Assembly: GCF_012516435.1 (NCBI RefSeq)
Contig: NZ_CP051216.1
Coordinates: 3,533,669 to 3,597,668 of the forward strand
Source of the DNA: Pseudodesulfovibrio sp. zrk46
Lineage (GTDB): Bacteria; Desulfobacterota; Desulfovibrionia; Desulfovibrionales; Desulfovibrionaceae
DNA: 64,000 bases
Direction: 5' to 3'
Part shown: positions 1-8,408 of the stretch, one piece after another
Numbering within the stretch: position 1 is the stretch's first letter
Layout: each line of letters opens with the position of its first letter
The notes under the pieces: model-generated
Seen by the model: the letters and a program-made list of their open reading frames with translations, nothing else
What the model was told of the DNA's origin: nothing
Databases searched by the model: none
Translations under genes and position numbers: made by a program

Positions 1-1
1 A

Positions 2-109
2 AAAATGTTGGATCAGCAGCAAGAAGTCGACTTCGACTATAACCCAGAATATGAAAGGGTAATCCTACAAGAGTTGCAGTTTAGAACATGCTGCAAAAGC
101 CAATTCTAA
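2..109 (+). CDS. 3' end of an unidentified protein gene (partial)
   Basis: An open frame enters from the left edge and ends at TAA 107-109, giving about 35 residues ending in LQFRTCCKSQF. The acidic and tyrosine-containing stretch DFDYNPEYERV looks like coding sequence, and the terminator hairpin that follows at 132-160 fits the end of a gene. An ATG at 5 has no visible ribosome binding site, so a C-terminal fragment is more likely than a complete 34-residue peptide. The family is not recognised. Confidence 0.5.
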   Translation, partial: KMLDQQQEVDFDYNPEYERVILQELQFRTCCKSQF

Positions 110-131
110 AAAAATTACAAACAATGAAAAA

Positions 132-160
132 GAAAACCTAGCTCTTGCGGCTAGGTTTTC
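132..160 (+). terminator. hairpin terminator after the left-edge gene
   Basis: A perfect 11-bp stem, GAAAACCTAGC with GCTAGGTTTTC, encloses a 7-base loop. The T-rich end of the right arm and the following TTGTATC suit termination on the + strand. Confidence 0.7.
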
Positions 161-172
161 TTGTATCTTACC

Positions 173-215
173 TAATAAAAATCCCCAGAAGCTTTGCTTC
201 TGGGGATTTTTATTA
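173..215. terminator. bidirectional hairpin terminator (ugd end)
   Basis: A perfect 20-bp stem (173-192 with 196-215) has a TTT loop, A-rich on one side and T-rich on the other. It lies 15 bases beyond the ugd stop codon, so it most likely terminates ugd on the minus strand and blocks transcription from the left. Confidence 0.85.
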
Positions 216-230
216 GTATTACTACAATGG

Positions 231-1568
231 TTATCTTACCGGCACACGCCCGATGCTAAAGTATGCGAATCCAGCCTCTCCCATTCGCTCAGGCACATAA
301 AGATTACGGCCATCAAAAACAATAGGTGCTTTGAGCATACTCTTAATTTTCTCGAAATCAGGATCACGGAACTGATTCCAATCAGTTACCACAGCCAAAG
401 CATCTGCACCTTCCAGCACGTCATACTGGCTATCCATGATCTCCAGCCCATCCAAATCCCCTACTTCTTCACGAGCACGCTCATTGGCGACAGGATCAAA
501 TGCCTTTACCTTCATTCCGAGAGCGGTAAGGTCTTTAATGACCTCAACTGCCGAAGCCTCGCGTATATCGTCAGTATTGGCTTTAAAAGCAATACCCCAC
601 AGAGCCAATGTCTTTCCAGCAACCCCGCCCTGAGCGTCATAATATGCTTTAACCTTATCGGCCAATACGTGTTTCTGACGATTATTAACATCATCAACAG
701 ACTGGATGAGAGTCGCTTCGTAACCATTTTCCTTGGCAGTTCCAATGAGTGCCTTTACGTCCTTAGGAAAGCAAGAACCACCATATCCTACACCCGGATA
801 AATAAAACTGTAACCAATACGACTGTCTGAACCAATGCCGGCACGAACCTCGGTAACATTGGCCCCAACACGCTCACAAATATTAGCGATCTCATTAATA
901 AAAGAAATCTTCGTTGCAAGCATGCAGTTCGCAGCATACTTAGTCATCTCGGCAGAACGAACTCCCATGACGATAAGTTTCTCACGACTACGCGCAAATG
1001 GGGCATAAAGCTGTTTCAGCACCTTGGCAGACTCCTCGTCTTCAGTACCAACAACAACACGATCCGGCTTCATAAAATCAGAAACGGCATCGCCCTCTTT
1101 AAGAAACTCAGGGTTAGACACAACATCGAAATAAATATCTTCTCCCCGCTTCTCAAGCTCTTCCGCGATAATGCCCCTCACACGATCAGCTGTCCCCACA
1201 GGCACTGTAGATTTGTCCACAATAATTTTAGGAGAAGTCATATTTTGACCGACTTCACGAGCTACTGCATCAACAAAACTAAGGTCGCACGTACCATCAT
1301 CACCACAGGGGGTTCCAACTGTAATAAATACGACCTGTGCATCGGCCATACCTTCAGCAAGGTCTGTCGTGAAGACTAAACGCCCTTCCGCATTATTTCG
1401 CTTTACCAATTCTTCGAGACCTGGTTCATAAATATGGACTTTACCATCACGAAGAGTCTCAACAACCTTGGGATTAACGTCAACGCACGAGATATTATTA
1501 CCCATTTCGGCAAAACAAGCTGCAGAAACAAGCCCCACATACCCTGTACCGACAATACAAACATTCAT
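231..1568 (-). CDS. ugd: UDP-glucose 6-dehydrogenase
   Basis: Oxidises UDP-glucose to UDP-glucuronate with two NAD+, in the cytoplasm, supplying precursors for surface polysaccharide. The 445-residue length is normal for the family. The N-terminus carries the Rossmann motif GTGYVG (7-12). GGSCFPKD holds the catalytic cysteine at residue 266, and the usual central dimerisation helices and C-terminal UDP-binding domain follow. The gene stands alone on the minus strand: the next gene upstream, pdxJ, diverges from it, and a strong terminator lies downstream. GDP-mannose dehydrogenase shares the fold, but the N-terminal and active-site sequences favour UDP-glucose. Confidence 0.95.
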   Translation of the reverse strand: MNVCIVGTGYVGLVSAACFAEMGNNISCVDVNPKVVETLRDGKVHIYEPGLEELVKRNNAEGRLVFTTDLAEGMADAQVVFITVGTPCGDDGTCDLSFVDAVAREVGQNMTSPKIIVDKSTVPVGTADRVRGIIAEELEKRGEDIYFDVVSNPEFLKEGDAVSDFMKPDRVVVGTEDEESAKVLKQLYAPFARSREKLIVMGVRSAEMTKYAANCMLATKISFINEIANICERVGANVTEVRAGIGSDSRIGYSFIYPGVGYGGSCFPKDVKALIGTAKENGYEATLIQSVDDVNNRQKHVLADKVKAYYDAQGGVAGKTLALWGIAFKANTDDIREASAVEVIKDLTALGMKVKAFDPVANERAREEVGDLDGLEIMDSQYDVLEGADALAVVTDWNQFRDPDFEKIKSMLKAPIVFDGRNLYVPERMGEAGFAYFSIGRVPVR

Positions 1569-1759
1569 TATTAATTCTCCGAATAGAGTTTATTCTTTTC
1601 AACAGGCTCAGCGGATACCCTTACTATGCTTTCCATGTCAATATTAAGAAAAAGCAGTCTCGGAATCGTCACAGACACGACCTGTGGTTGCCATTCAATT
1701 CAAGAAGGCTTAATCAGTGAGGATATTCAGTCCTTAAAGAATTAATCAAGGAGATATAC

Positions 1760-2485
1760 ATGCCAACACTAGTAGTCAACGTTGATCACGTCGCGACTCT
1801 CAGACAAGCCCGCATGGGTATAGAACCAGAACCCGTCTCTGCCGCCTATCTGGCTGAAATGGCAGGAGCAACAGGTATTATTGTCCACCTTCGAGAAGAT
1901 CGTCGTCACATTCAAGATCGCGATGTTGAGTTGATCAAAAAGACCTGCAACACCCGCCTTCATCTGGAAATGGCTGCCACCAAGGAAATGCAGGAAATAG
2001 CCATTGCAAACATGCCAGAAATGGTTTGCCTCGTCCCAGAAAAACGTCAAGAACTGACAACTGAGGGGGGACTCAACTGCATTGGCAACGAGACAAAACT
2101 GGAAAAATTCCTTGCTCCCTTACATGACCGAGGCATTCGATCTTCTCTTTTTATAGACGCTGACCCAAAGCAAATCGAAGCAGCCAGAGCCATCGGCACG
2201 GAGTACATTGAAATTCATACCGGCCACTTTGCCGATGCAAAAGACATACACGCTCGCAATGCGGAACTGACCAAGATTATTGAAGGAATCAAACTAGCTC
2301 AAGGGATTGGCCTAAAAGTTAACCTTGGGCACGGACTAAACTATCGCAACATTTTGTCATTTAAAGACGTTCCCGGCATCAAAGAATATTCTATCGGTCA
2401 CTCCATAATGGCACGCGCCATTTATGTTGGCCTAGACCGTGCCGTCCGCGACATGGTCCAACTTATACGTACTTTTGCGGACTAG
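1760..2485 (+). CDS. pdxJ: pyridoxine 5'-phosphate synthase
   Basis: Condenses 3-amino-2-oxopropyl phosphate with 1-deoxy-xylulose 5-phosphate to make pyridoxine 5'-phosphate, the last ring-forming step of vitamin B6 synthesis. The 241-residue length is typical. The N-terminal [12 protein letters not shown] (7-18) is a family signature, and H43, E70 and H191 align with the known catalytic His-Glu-His set. AAGGAGATATAC precedes the ATG at good spacing. It heads a tightly packed plus-strand run with acpS 8 bases downstream, an order common in proteobacteria. Confidence 0.96.
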   Translation: MPTLVVNVDHVATLRQARMGIEPEPVSAAYLAEMAGATGIIVHLREDRRHIQDRDVELIKKTCNTRLHLEMAATKEMQEIAIANMPEMVCLVPEKRQELTTEGGLNCIGNETKLEKFLAPLHDRGIRSSLFIDADPKQIEAARAIGTEYIEIHTGHFADAKDIHARNAELTKIIEGIKLAQGIGLKVNLGHGLNYRNILSFKDVPGIKEYSIGHSIMARAIYVGLDRAVRDMVQLIRTFAD

Positions 2486-2493
2486 GATTACGC

Positions 2494-2868
2494 ATGATCA
2501 AAGGCCTCGGCATAGATCTTACGGAGCTGGACCGCATCCAAAACAACTGGGAGCGGTTCGGCCTTCGTTTTGCTGAAAAGATACTGACGGAACGAGAGTT
2601 AAAACAGTTGCCCCGTAAAAATCCTGTACCCCGACTAGCTGCTCTTTTCGCAGCTAAAGAAGCAGCCGTCAAAGCACTTGGCACAGGGTTCGCTGAAGGC
2701 ATACATTTCAAATGTATAGAGATTGTCCACGCGCCCAGCGGCAAACCAGAAATTCATTTTCTAGAGACGGGACTTGAGAAATGCCGAGAACTAGGAGTTA
2801 CCTCAGCATATATATCTCTCACCCACTCCCGTGACACAGCCGCCGCCACCGTGGTATTAGAAGGATAG
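2494..2868 (+). CDS. acpS: holo-[acyl-carrier-protein] synthase
   Basis: Transfers the 4'-phosphopantetheine arm from coenzyme A to a serine of apo-ACP, activating fatty-acid synthesis. The 124-residue length is normal. GLGIDLTELDRI near the start supplies the Mg-binding Asp8, and FAAKEAAVKALGTG supplies Glu56 and the conserved lysine. It begins 8 bases after pdxJ and 27 bases before the next gene, so it is probably co-transcribed with both. No strong ribosome binding site is visible, so translational coupling to pdxJ is likely. Confidence 0.95.
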   Translation: MIKGLGIDLTELDRIQNNWERFGLRFAEKILTERELKQLPRKNPVPRLAALFAAKEAAVKALGTGFAEGIHFKCIEIVHAPSGKPEIHFLETGLEKCRELGVTSAYISLTHSRDTAAATVVLEG

Positions 2869-2895
2869 GAGCAACCTCAAACTCAAGGAGCCCTG

Positions 2896-4440
2896 ATGCT
2901 TCTGCCACTCCCCACTCCTGAAGAAATGTTACGATGGGACCGGGAAACCATTAAGACTATCGGCATCCCAGGCGTGACACTCATGGAGTCCGCTAGTCGT
3001 GAAGCCGTATCTGTACTCTTGGATGAATACGGCCCAGTAGAAGAAAAGGAAATATTCTGCTTCGCGGGCTCCGGCAACAACGGCGGTGATGCGTTTGCGA
3101 TGGGGCGTATGCTTCAAGATTTGGGCGCAGACGTCACAGTTTTTCACACAAAACCCAAAAAACATTACCGAGCCGAGACTCGTAGTAATCTTTTGTGGGC
3201 ACAAAAGCTTGGAGTCCCACTCAAGCACCTGGACCGGGTGAATTTTAATATATTACCCCAACCAGATATCGTAATCGATGGCCTACTTGGAACCGGCCTG
3301 AGGGGACATCTCCGTGATGACTACATAACACTTATTCGCAACATCAATCGACTTGCTAAGCATAGCTATGTCTTATCTATTGATATTCCTTCTGGCCTTA
3401 GTGGACTAAATGGCCAACCGCAGCCCGAAGCGATAATTGCCGATAGTACAGTTACCTTCGAAGCTCCAAAACTTGGCTTGATTATGCCTGAAGCAAGTCG
3501 ATTCACCGGGATTTTACATGTTCAGTCAATCGGCATCCCTTCTCTTGTGCAAGAGAAACATCCAGCAAGACACCACCTTATATCCGATGAGATTATGAAT
3601 TTAATTCCAACGCCAGAGTTGGACATGCACAAAGGAAAGGCCGGACACATCCTAATTATAGGAGGCTCACCTGGCCTAACTGGTGCACCTTATCTTTCTG
3701 CAATGGGTGCGTTGCGAAGTGGTGCAGGACTTGTCACCATCGCATGCCCAGGTGGACTGGCGGACACCATCAAAGCAGGGAATCCTGACATAATGACCCT
3801 GCCTTTAAACAAAAGTGACCACTGGTCACAAAATTTATCAGAAATTATTCTTAATAAAATTAGTCAGTTTGATAGCATTGTCATAGGGCCAGGCCTTGGC
3901 AGGTCAAGAAAAACGGTTGATTTCCTCGACGCTTTTATTGCAGAGTGTCCCGCGCGCCTAGTGATGGATGCGGACGCACTTTTCGGACTAGCACAACTTT
4001 CCGAAAAGATGACAAAACTTCCGTCAGACACAATTCTGACTCCACATCCCGGTGAAATGGCTACACTCTTTGGTGTGCCCAATTCAAAAATCCAAGAAGA
4101 GAGACTTGGATACGCACAGAGATTCACCGAAATCAGCAACGCCACGCTGGTCCTTAAGGGCGCGGGGACAGTGGTCGCAGATCAGACGATGACCTGCATC
4201 AGTCCTTTCTCCGAGCCCAACCTCGCTGTAGCAGGCTCTGGAGATGTGCTATCTGGCATTATCGGTTCTCTACTCGCACGAGGATTGGAACCGATTGAAG
4301 CCGCTAGTCTTGGCGTATACTGGCACGGCATGACTGGGCGGATTTTGAGAGAGAAATTTCCGATGAGGGGCAATTTTGCCTCAGACATCGCAGACTCGCT
4401 GCCTATGGCAGTCAAACAGTATATTGAAGGAGTTGCATAA
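2896..4440 (+). CDS. nnr: bifunctional NAD(P)H-hydrate epimerase / ADP-dependent dehydratase
   Basis: Repairs damaged nicotinamide cofactors. The N-terminal YjeF-type domain (about 1-215) epimerises R- and S-NAD(P)HX, and the C-terminal ribokinase-like domain (about 230-505) dehydrates S-NAD(P)HX using ADP. The first half has FAGSGNNGGDAF (56-67). The second has the glycine-rich NLAVAGSGDVLSGIIGSLLARG region of the kinase-like fold. The length (514) matches the usual fused bacterial enzyme. AAGGAG lies six bases before the ATG. Its last base is the first base of the next start codon (TAATG). Confidence 0.94.
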   Translation: MLLPLPTPEEMLRWDRETIKTIGIPGVTLMESASREAVSVLLDEYGPVEEKEIFCFAGSGNNGGDAFAMGRMLQDLGADVTVFHTKPKKHYRAETRSNLLWAQKLGVPLKHLDRVNFNILPQPDIVIDGLLGTGLRGHLRDDYITLIRNINRLAKHSYVLSIDIPSGLSGLNGQPQPEAIIADSTVTFEAPKLGLIMPEASRFTGILHVQSIGIPSLVQEKHPARHHLISDEIMNLIPTPELDMHKGKAGHILIIGGSPGLTGAPYLSAMGALRSGAGLVTIACPGGLADTIKAGNPDIMTLPLNKSDHWSQNLSEIILNKISQFDSIVIGPGLGRSRKTVDFLDAFIAECPARLVMDADALFGLAQLSEKMTKLPSDTILTPHPGEMATLFGVPNSKIQEERLGYAQRFTEISNATLVLKGAGTVVADQTMTCISPFSEPNLAVAGSGDVLSGIIGSLLARGLEPIEAASLGVYWHGMTGRILREKFPMRGNFASDIADSLPMAVKQYIEGVA

Positions 4441-4892
4441 TGCTGAAAGCAAAAGACATCATGACCACAAAGTGCATCACCCTGACTCCTGAGACAGATA
4501 TCGCCACAGCAGCTAAAACCCTGATTGAAAAGAAGATCAATGGTGCACCTGTCGTGGAAAACGATAAAGTGGTTGGCGTCCTCTGCCAATCCGATCTCGT
4601 TGCACAACAAAAAAAGGTCACTCTACCGTCGTTCTTCACCTTACTCGACGGTGTATTTCCTCTTTCCTCACACGATGAACTGGAACGGGAAATGAGCAAA
4701 ATTACAGCCATGACTGTAGGTGAGGCAATGACACCGGCTCCTACATTTATCAGTCCTGAAACGACCATGGAAGATATTGCAACCATGATGGCCAACGAAA
4801 AACTATACACTCTCCCAGTCCTGAACGCCGGTAAACTCGTTGGTGTAGTGGGCAAGGAAGACGTTCTCAAGACACTTCTCCGGGCTGATTAG
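4440..4892 (+). CDS. CBS-pair domain protein
   Basis: A 150-residue cytoplasmic protein made almost entirely of two CBS motifs. The first runs from about residue 6 (AKDIMTTKCITLTPETDI) and the second from about 95 (VGEAMTPAPTFISPETTM). A hydrophobic and acidic insert lies between them. CBS pairs bind adenine nucleotides or S-adenosylmethionine and usually regulate a partner. No catalytic domain is present, so it may act as a stand-alone sensor; its partner is not visible. It is translationally coupled to nnr through TAATG and followed five bases later by tsaE. Confidence 0.88.
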   Translation: MLKAKDIMTTKCITLTPETDIATAAKTLIEKKINGAPVVENDKVVGVLCQSDLVAQQKKVTLPSFFTLLDGVFPLSSHDELEREMSKITAMTVGEAMTPAPTFISPETTMEDIATMMANEKLYTLPVLNAGKLVGVVGKEDVLKTLLRAD

Positions 4893-4897
4893 TTTTC

Positions 4898-5386
4898 ATG
4901 GACGTTCAACTCCACCTCGAAGATACCGATGCCACCCTTGTGCTGGGCCGCTTCCTGGCCAATGCACTAGCAGGCATCCCCAATCCTCCAGCCCTGCTGC
5001 TGCAAGGGGATCTTGGCTCAGGTAAAACCACCTTGGTTCGTGGATTGGTGGAGTCTCTACCCGGCGCAGCCCAGGCAGAGGTGTCTAGTCCGAGCTTTAA
5101 TATTTTTAATCTCTACCCAACCACCCCGCCAGTAGCCCACTTTGACCTGTACCGGCTAGAAGGCATGCCTCCAGACGACGAGCTATTCGAACTCTTTGAG
5201 GACCGGGCAACCCTGGCAGTGGTGGAATGGATACAATTCCTTGACCGGGAATACTGGCCCGAAGAATCCATATTCCTTGAATGGACGTCGTCCGAGACTG
5301 GACGGACCCTTACCTTCCATGCCATGGGAAGGGTTGCTCTGGAAATTGCCAACACTTTGCCGGAACAATTCAAACTCAAGCAATAA
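4898..5386 (+). CDS. tsaE: tRNA threonylcarbamoyladenosine biosynthesis ATPase TsaE
   Basis: ATPase partner of TsaB and TsaD in making the t6A37 modification of ANN-decoding tRNAs. The Walker A motif GDLGSGKTT is at 37-45, and FDLYRLEG and VVEWIQF are family hallmarks (usually HxDxYR and EWxE/P). The 162-residue length is normal. It lies 5 bases after the CBS gene and 14 before lysC, in the same run. A later tRNA-modification gene in the window, trmO, methylates the same t6A base. Confidence 0.94.
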   Translation: MDVQLHLEDTDATLVLGRFLANALAGIPNPPALLLQGDLGSGKTTLVRGLVESLPGAAQAEVSSPSFNIFNLYPTTPPVAHFDLYRLEGMPPDDELFELFEDRATLAVVEWIQFLDREYWPEESIFLEWTSSETGRTLTFHAMGRVALEIANTLPEQFKLKQ

Positions 5387-5400
5387 AGCGCAGATCCAAA

Positions 5401-6636
5401 ATGAATATCGTCGTACAAAAATTTGGTGGAACCTCCGTCCGTAACCTCGAATGTCAACGTCAGGTAATGCAGAAAGTGCTTCGCCCCTATCGCGAAGGCA
5501 ACAAGGTCATCGTGGTTCTATCGGCTATGGCAGGCGAAACAAATCGACTTCTTGCCCTTGCCGACGAATGGTCTGACAATCCGGACCCGGCAGAACGAGA
5601 CTCTCTGGTATCCACAGGAGAACAAGTATCCTGTGCTCTTTTTGCGATGCTGCTCAAGCAACAAGGAGTGAAAGCCCGCTCTGTACTCGGATTTCAGGCT
5701 CCGGTTTGCACTAATAACGCCTTTGGTAGCGCACGCATCACAGACATCGACTCAGAGAAGCTCCAAAAAATGCTTAATGAGTATGATGTTCTAGTTGTCG
5801 CAGGATTCCAAGGATGTGATGCTGAACAACGCATAACTACTCTTGGCCGCGGCGGTTCTGACACTTCTGCTGTAGCCATGGCTGCAGCACTTGATGCTGA
5901 TGTCTGTGAAATCTATACAGATGTTCCCGGCGTTTTCACAACCGATCCCAATATGTGCACGGAAGCGCGTAAAATTGACCGCATCGCCTATGACGAAATG
6001 CTCGAGATGGCTAGTATGGGCGCCAAAGTTCTACAAATCCGCTCCGTTGAATTTGCCCAAAAATACAATGTAACCGTTCACGTCCGCTCCACTTTTTCCG
6101 ATGAGCCGGGCACTATAGTCACTCAGGAGGATGAAACCATGGAATCCGTTCTCGTTTCCGGAATCGCATACGACAAGGATCAGGCCCGTATTACCCTTGT
6201 ACACGTCAAAGATACCCCAGGTGTTTCCGCTGCTATCTTCTCCCCTCTGGCGGAACAGAACATCCTCGTTGATATGATCGTCCAGAACCCAAGTAAGGAC
6301 GGCAAGACCGATATGACTTTCACTGTTCCGCGAGCAGATGTAGACCAAACCATCAAGACTCTAGAAAAGCTACAATACGAAATCGGATACGAAGAACTAC
6401 ACAGCAATATTAATGTCTCTAAGGTGTCGATTATCGGCGTCGGCATGCGTAACCACTCAGGAGTCGCCTCCAAGGCATTCCAATCGCTTGCCGATGAGAA
6501 CATCAATATCCTGATGATCAGCACATCCGAGATCAAGGTTACATGCTTGATCGACGACAAATACACCGAGCTTGCGGTTAGAACACTTCACAATGCCTTC
6601 CAATTAGAGAATGGCGACACCACAGAGACACCATGA
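5401..6636 (+). CDS. lysC: aspartate kinase (alpha subunit / full-length)
   Basis: Phosphorylates L-aspartate, the committing step towards lysine, threonine, methionine and isoleucine. The start at 5401 gives MNIVVQKFGGTS, the standard N-terminus (KFGGTS at 7-12). A longer frame from 5281 only overlaps tsaE and is rejected. The length is 411 residues, with the kinase domain to about 245 and two ACT domains from about 260 to 410 that would bind the feedback amino acids. An internal strong ribosome binding site and in-frame ATG at 6139 would make the ACT half as a separate beta chain (own entry). It overlaps cimA by ATGA. Confidence 0.96.
   Translation: MNIVVQKFGGTSVRNLECQRQVMQKVLRPYREGNKVIVVLSAMAGETNRLLALADEWSDNPDPAERDSLVSTGEQVSCALFAMLLKQQGVKARSVLGFQAPVCTNNAFGSARITDIDSEKLQKMLNEYDVLVVAGFQGCDAEQRITTLGRGGSDTSAVAMAAALDADVCEIYTDVPGVFTTDPNMCTEARKIDRIAYDEMLEMASMGAKVLQIRSVEFAQKYNVTVHVRSTFSDEPGTIVTQEDETMESVLVSGIAYDKDQARITLVHVKDTPGVSAAIFSPLAEQNILVDMIVQNPSKDGKTDMTFTVPRADVDQTIKTLEKLQYEIGYEELHSNINVSKVSIIGVGMRNHSGVASKAFQSLADENINILMISTSEIKVTCLIDDKYTELAVRTLHNAFQLENGDTTETP
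6125..6141 (+). promoter_or_regulatory. internal Shine-Dalgarno and start codon within lysC
   Basis: AGGAGG at 6125-6130 lies eight bases before an ATG at 6139-6141 that is exactly in frame with lysC (codon 247). The frame after it reads MESVLVSGIA. Beta subunits of Corynebacterium and Bacillus aspartokinases start at the equivalent point with very similar residues. This is better ribosome-binding context than the upstream lysC start has. Confidence 0.6.
6139..6636 (+). CDS. predicted aspartokinase beta subunit (internal in-frame start)
   Basis: A 165-residue product would consist of both ACT domains of LysC without the kinase. In the established alpha2-beta2 aspartokinases such a chain is translated from inside the same gene and forms the regulatory half of the enzyme. 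Support here is the in-frame ATG, the full AGGAGG at ideal spacing and the position exactly at the kinase/ACT boundary. Whether it is made in this organism is inferred. Confidence 0.5.
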   Translation: MESVLVSGIAYDKDQARITLVHVKDTPGVSAAIFSPLAEQNILVDMIVQNPSKDGKTDMTFTVPRADVDQTIKTLEKLQYEIGYEELHSNINVSKVSIIGVGMRNHSGVASKAFQSLADENINILMISTSEIKVTCLIDDKYTELAVRTLHNAFQLENGDTTETP

Positions 6637-8237
6637 GAAAAGTAACGATATACGACACTACACTGCGTGACGGCGCCCAGGCTGAAGAACTTAATCTTAC
6701 AACCCAGGACAAAGTCCGTATTGCCCACAAACTCGACGAACTGGGCATTCATTATATCGAAGGGGGTTGGCCCGGAGCCAACCCCACCGACCAAAAATTC
6801 TTCGACGAAATCAAGTCGCACAAATTCGAAAACGCGAAGTTAACAGCATTTGGCTCTACTCACCTTGCTAAGACAACTCCAGAGACTGATCCGATCCTAG
6901 CGGGCCTGTTGGCAGCAGAGACCTCAGTCATCACCATTTTTGGCAAGACATGGGATCTTCACGCGACTACAGCCCTCGGCGTTCCGCTTGAACGCAATCT
7001 TGAACTGATCAATAACAGCATCAGCTATCTGAACGAACGAGTCGATGAAGTCATCTTTGATGCCGAACACTTCTTCGATGGCTACAAAAACAACCCTGAA
7101 TACGCCCTTCAGGTCCTAAAGACTGCCCATGAAGCTGGCGCAGCACGACTTACTCTATGCGACACTAACGGCGGAATGTTACCTCATCAGGTTTCTGAAT
7201 ACGTCCAGGCTGTCATTGATGCTTTACCCGAGGCAGAATTCGCTATTCATACCCACAACGACTCAGAACTGGCTGTAGCCAATGCTATTGAAGCCGTCCG
7301 CCTTGGCGCTTCCCAGGTGCAAGGCACTATCAATGGTTACGGAGAACGATGCGGGAACGCTAACCTTTGCTCTGTCATTCCCAATCTTGAATTGAAGATG
7401 GGCATAGAGACAATCGGTAAAGACAACATGAAGCGCCTGCTGACAACTTCACACTTCGTTAGTGAAACTGCAAACTTACGTCCATTCCTGCGTCAACCAT
7501 TTATTGGTGCGTCTGCATTTGCTCACAAAGGTGGCGTCCATGTGTCCGCTATTCTTAAGGACTCTAAAACCTACGAGCACATTGAACCCGCTTCTGTGGG
7601 GAATGAACAACGCGTACTCCTTTCGGATCAGGCGGGTAAATCTAATATCCTGTTTAAGGCAAAGGAACTAGGTTACGAACTAGGCAAGAACGATCCTACT
7701 GTGGACCGCCTGCTGAAGGAGCTCAAGCAGCGTGAAAGCATGGGCTATGAGTACTCTGTAGCCGACGCCTCTTTTGAATTAGTTTTACAGGAAGCCTTAG
7801 GCAAACCACTCAATTACTTCCGGTTCCAAAACTTTTTCGTGGTTGATGCCAAACGAGAAGAAGATGCAGAACCTTTCACCGAGGCAACAGTCATCGTAGA
7901 TGTGAAAGGTCAGGTAGAACATACCGCTGCTACGGGTATGGGCCCGGTCAACGCCCTTGACCGCGCCTTGCGTAAAGGTCTGGAACGATTCTACCCAGAA
8001 CTTAGCCAAGTTCGTCTACTCGACTTTAAGGTTCGTGTCCTATCGGGGGCCGTACGCGACACAGGTGGAACTGCCTCCTTTGTCCGCGTACTCATTGAAA
8101 GTGGAGATAAGCACGAACGCTGGACAACCATGGGCGTATCTCACAACATTATCGAAGCGAGTTGGCAAGCTGTTGTAGATGCCATTAACTATAAACTCTT
8201 TCGCGACGATGTTCGTCGCACACAAGGCGTAGTATAA
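6633..8237 (+). CDS. cimA: (R)-citramalate synthase
   Basis: Condenses pyruvate with acetyl-CoA to citramalate, the threonine-independent route to 2-oxobutyrate and isoleucine. The DRE-TIM motif DTTLRDG is at 8-14, followed by the metal-binding FAIHTHNDSELA. The 534-residue length and the C-terminal LeuA-type regulatory domain (from about 400) fit the long CimA subfamily rather than 2-isopropylmalate synthase. The start ATGA overlaps the lysC stop, so the two are coupled. A hairpin terminator follows, making this the end of the pdxJ-cimA run. Isoleucine made this way needs the ilvBNC products found at 33-37 kb. Confidence 0.94.
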   Translation: MRKVTIYDTTLRDGAQAEELNLTTQDKVRIAHKLDELGIHYIEGGWPGANPTDQKFFDEIKSHKFENAKLTAFGSTHLAKTTPETDPILAGLLAAETSVITIFGKTWDLHATTALGVPLERNLELINNSISYLNERVDEVIFDAEHFFDGYKNNPEYALQVLKTAHEAGAARLTLCDTNGGMLPHQVSEYVQAVIDALPEAEFAIHTHNDSELAVANAIEAVRLGASQVQGTINGYGERCGNANLCSVIPNLELKMGIETIGKDNMKRLLTTSHFVSETANLRPFLRQPFIGASAFAHKGGVHVSAILKDSKTYEHIEPASVGNEQRVLLSDQAGKSNILFKAKELGYELGKNDPTVDRLLKELKQRESMGYEYSVADASFELVLQEALGKPLNYFRFQNFFVVDAKREEDAEPFTEATVIVDVKGQVEHTAATGMGPVNALDRALRKGLERFYPELSQVRLLDFKVRVLSGAVRDTGGTASFVRVLIESGDKHERWTTMGVSHNIIEASWQAVVDAINYKLFRDDVRRTQGVV

Positions 8238-8257
8238 TCATTCCCATACATGTAGTA

Positions 8258-8297
8258 ATAAGGTCGGCCAGCTCTTGCTGTCCGGCCTTATTTTTTT
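8258..8297 (+). terminator. intrinsic terminator after cimA
   Basis: ATAAGGTCGGCCAGC (8258-8272) pairs with GCTGTCCGGCCTTAT (8277-8291), with one G-T pair and one mismatch, a TCTT loop and a following run of seven T. This is a classic rho-independent terminator on the plus strand. Confidence 0.9.
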
Positions 8298-8355
8298 GAA
8301 TCCAAAATATTTTATTTACTAAACTCTCTTCGATTAAGCATAACCGTACGAAAAT

Positions 8356-8383
8356 GGGCCGCCTAGAGAACTCCAGACGGCCC
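8356..8383 (-). terminator. intrinsic terminator after gap
   Basis: GGGCCGCCTAGAG and CTCCAGACGGCCC form a 13-bp stem with two wobble pairs. On the minus strand it is followed by ATTTTC. It lies 25 bases past the gap stop codon. Confidence 0.7.
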
Positions 8384-8408
8384 AAGTGCTTAACAACTAA
8401 AAAGTATG

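Noticed and set aside
1626..1745. 39-codon frame between ugd and pdxJ
   Set aside because: It has no clear ribosome binding site and no recognisable sequence, and it ends in the pdxJ upstream region. It is more likely a chance frame.
5281..5400. N-terminal extension of lysC starting inside tsaE
   Set aside because: The extension has no aspartokinase sequence, and MNIVVQKFGGTS at 5401 is the normal N-terminus.
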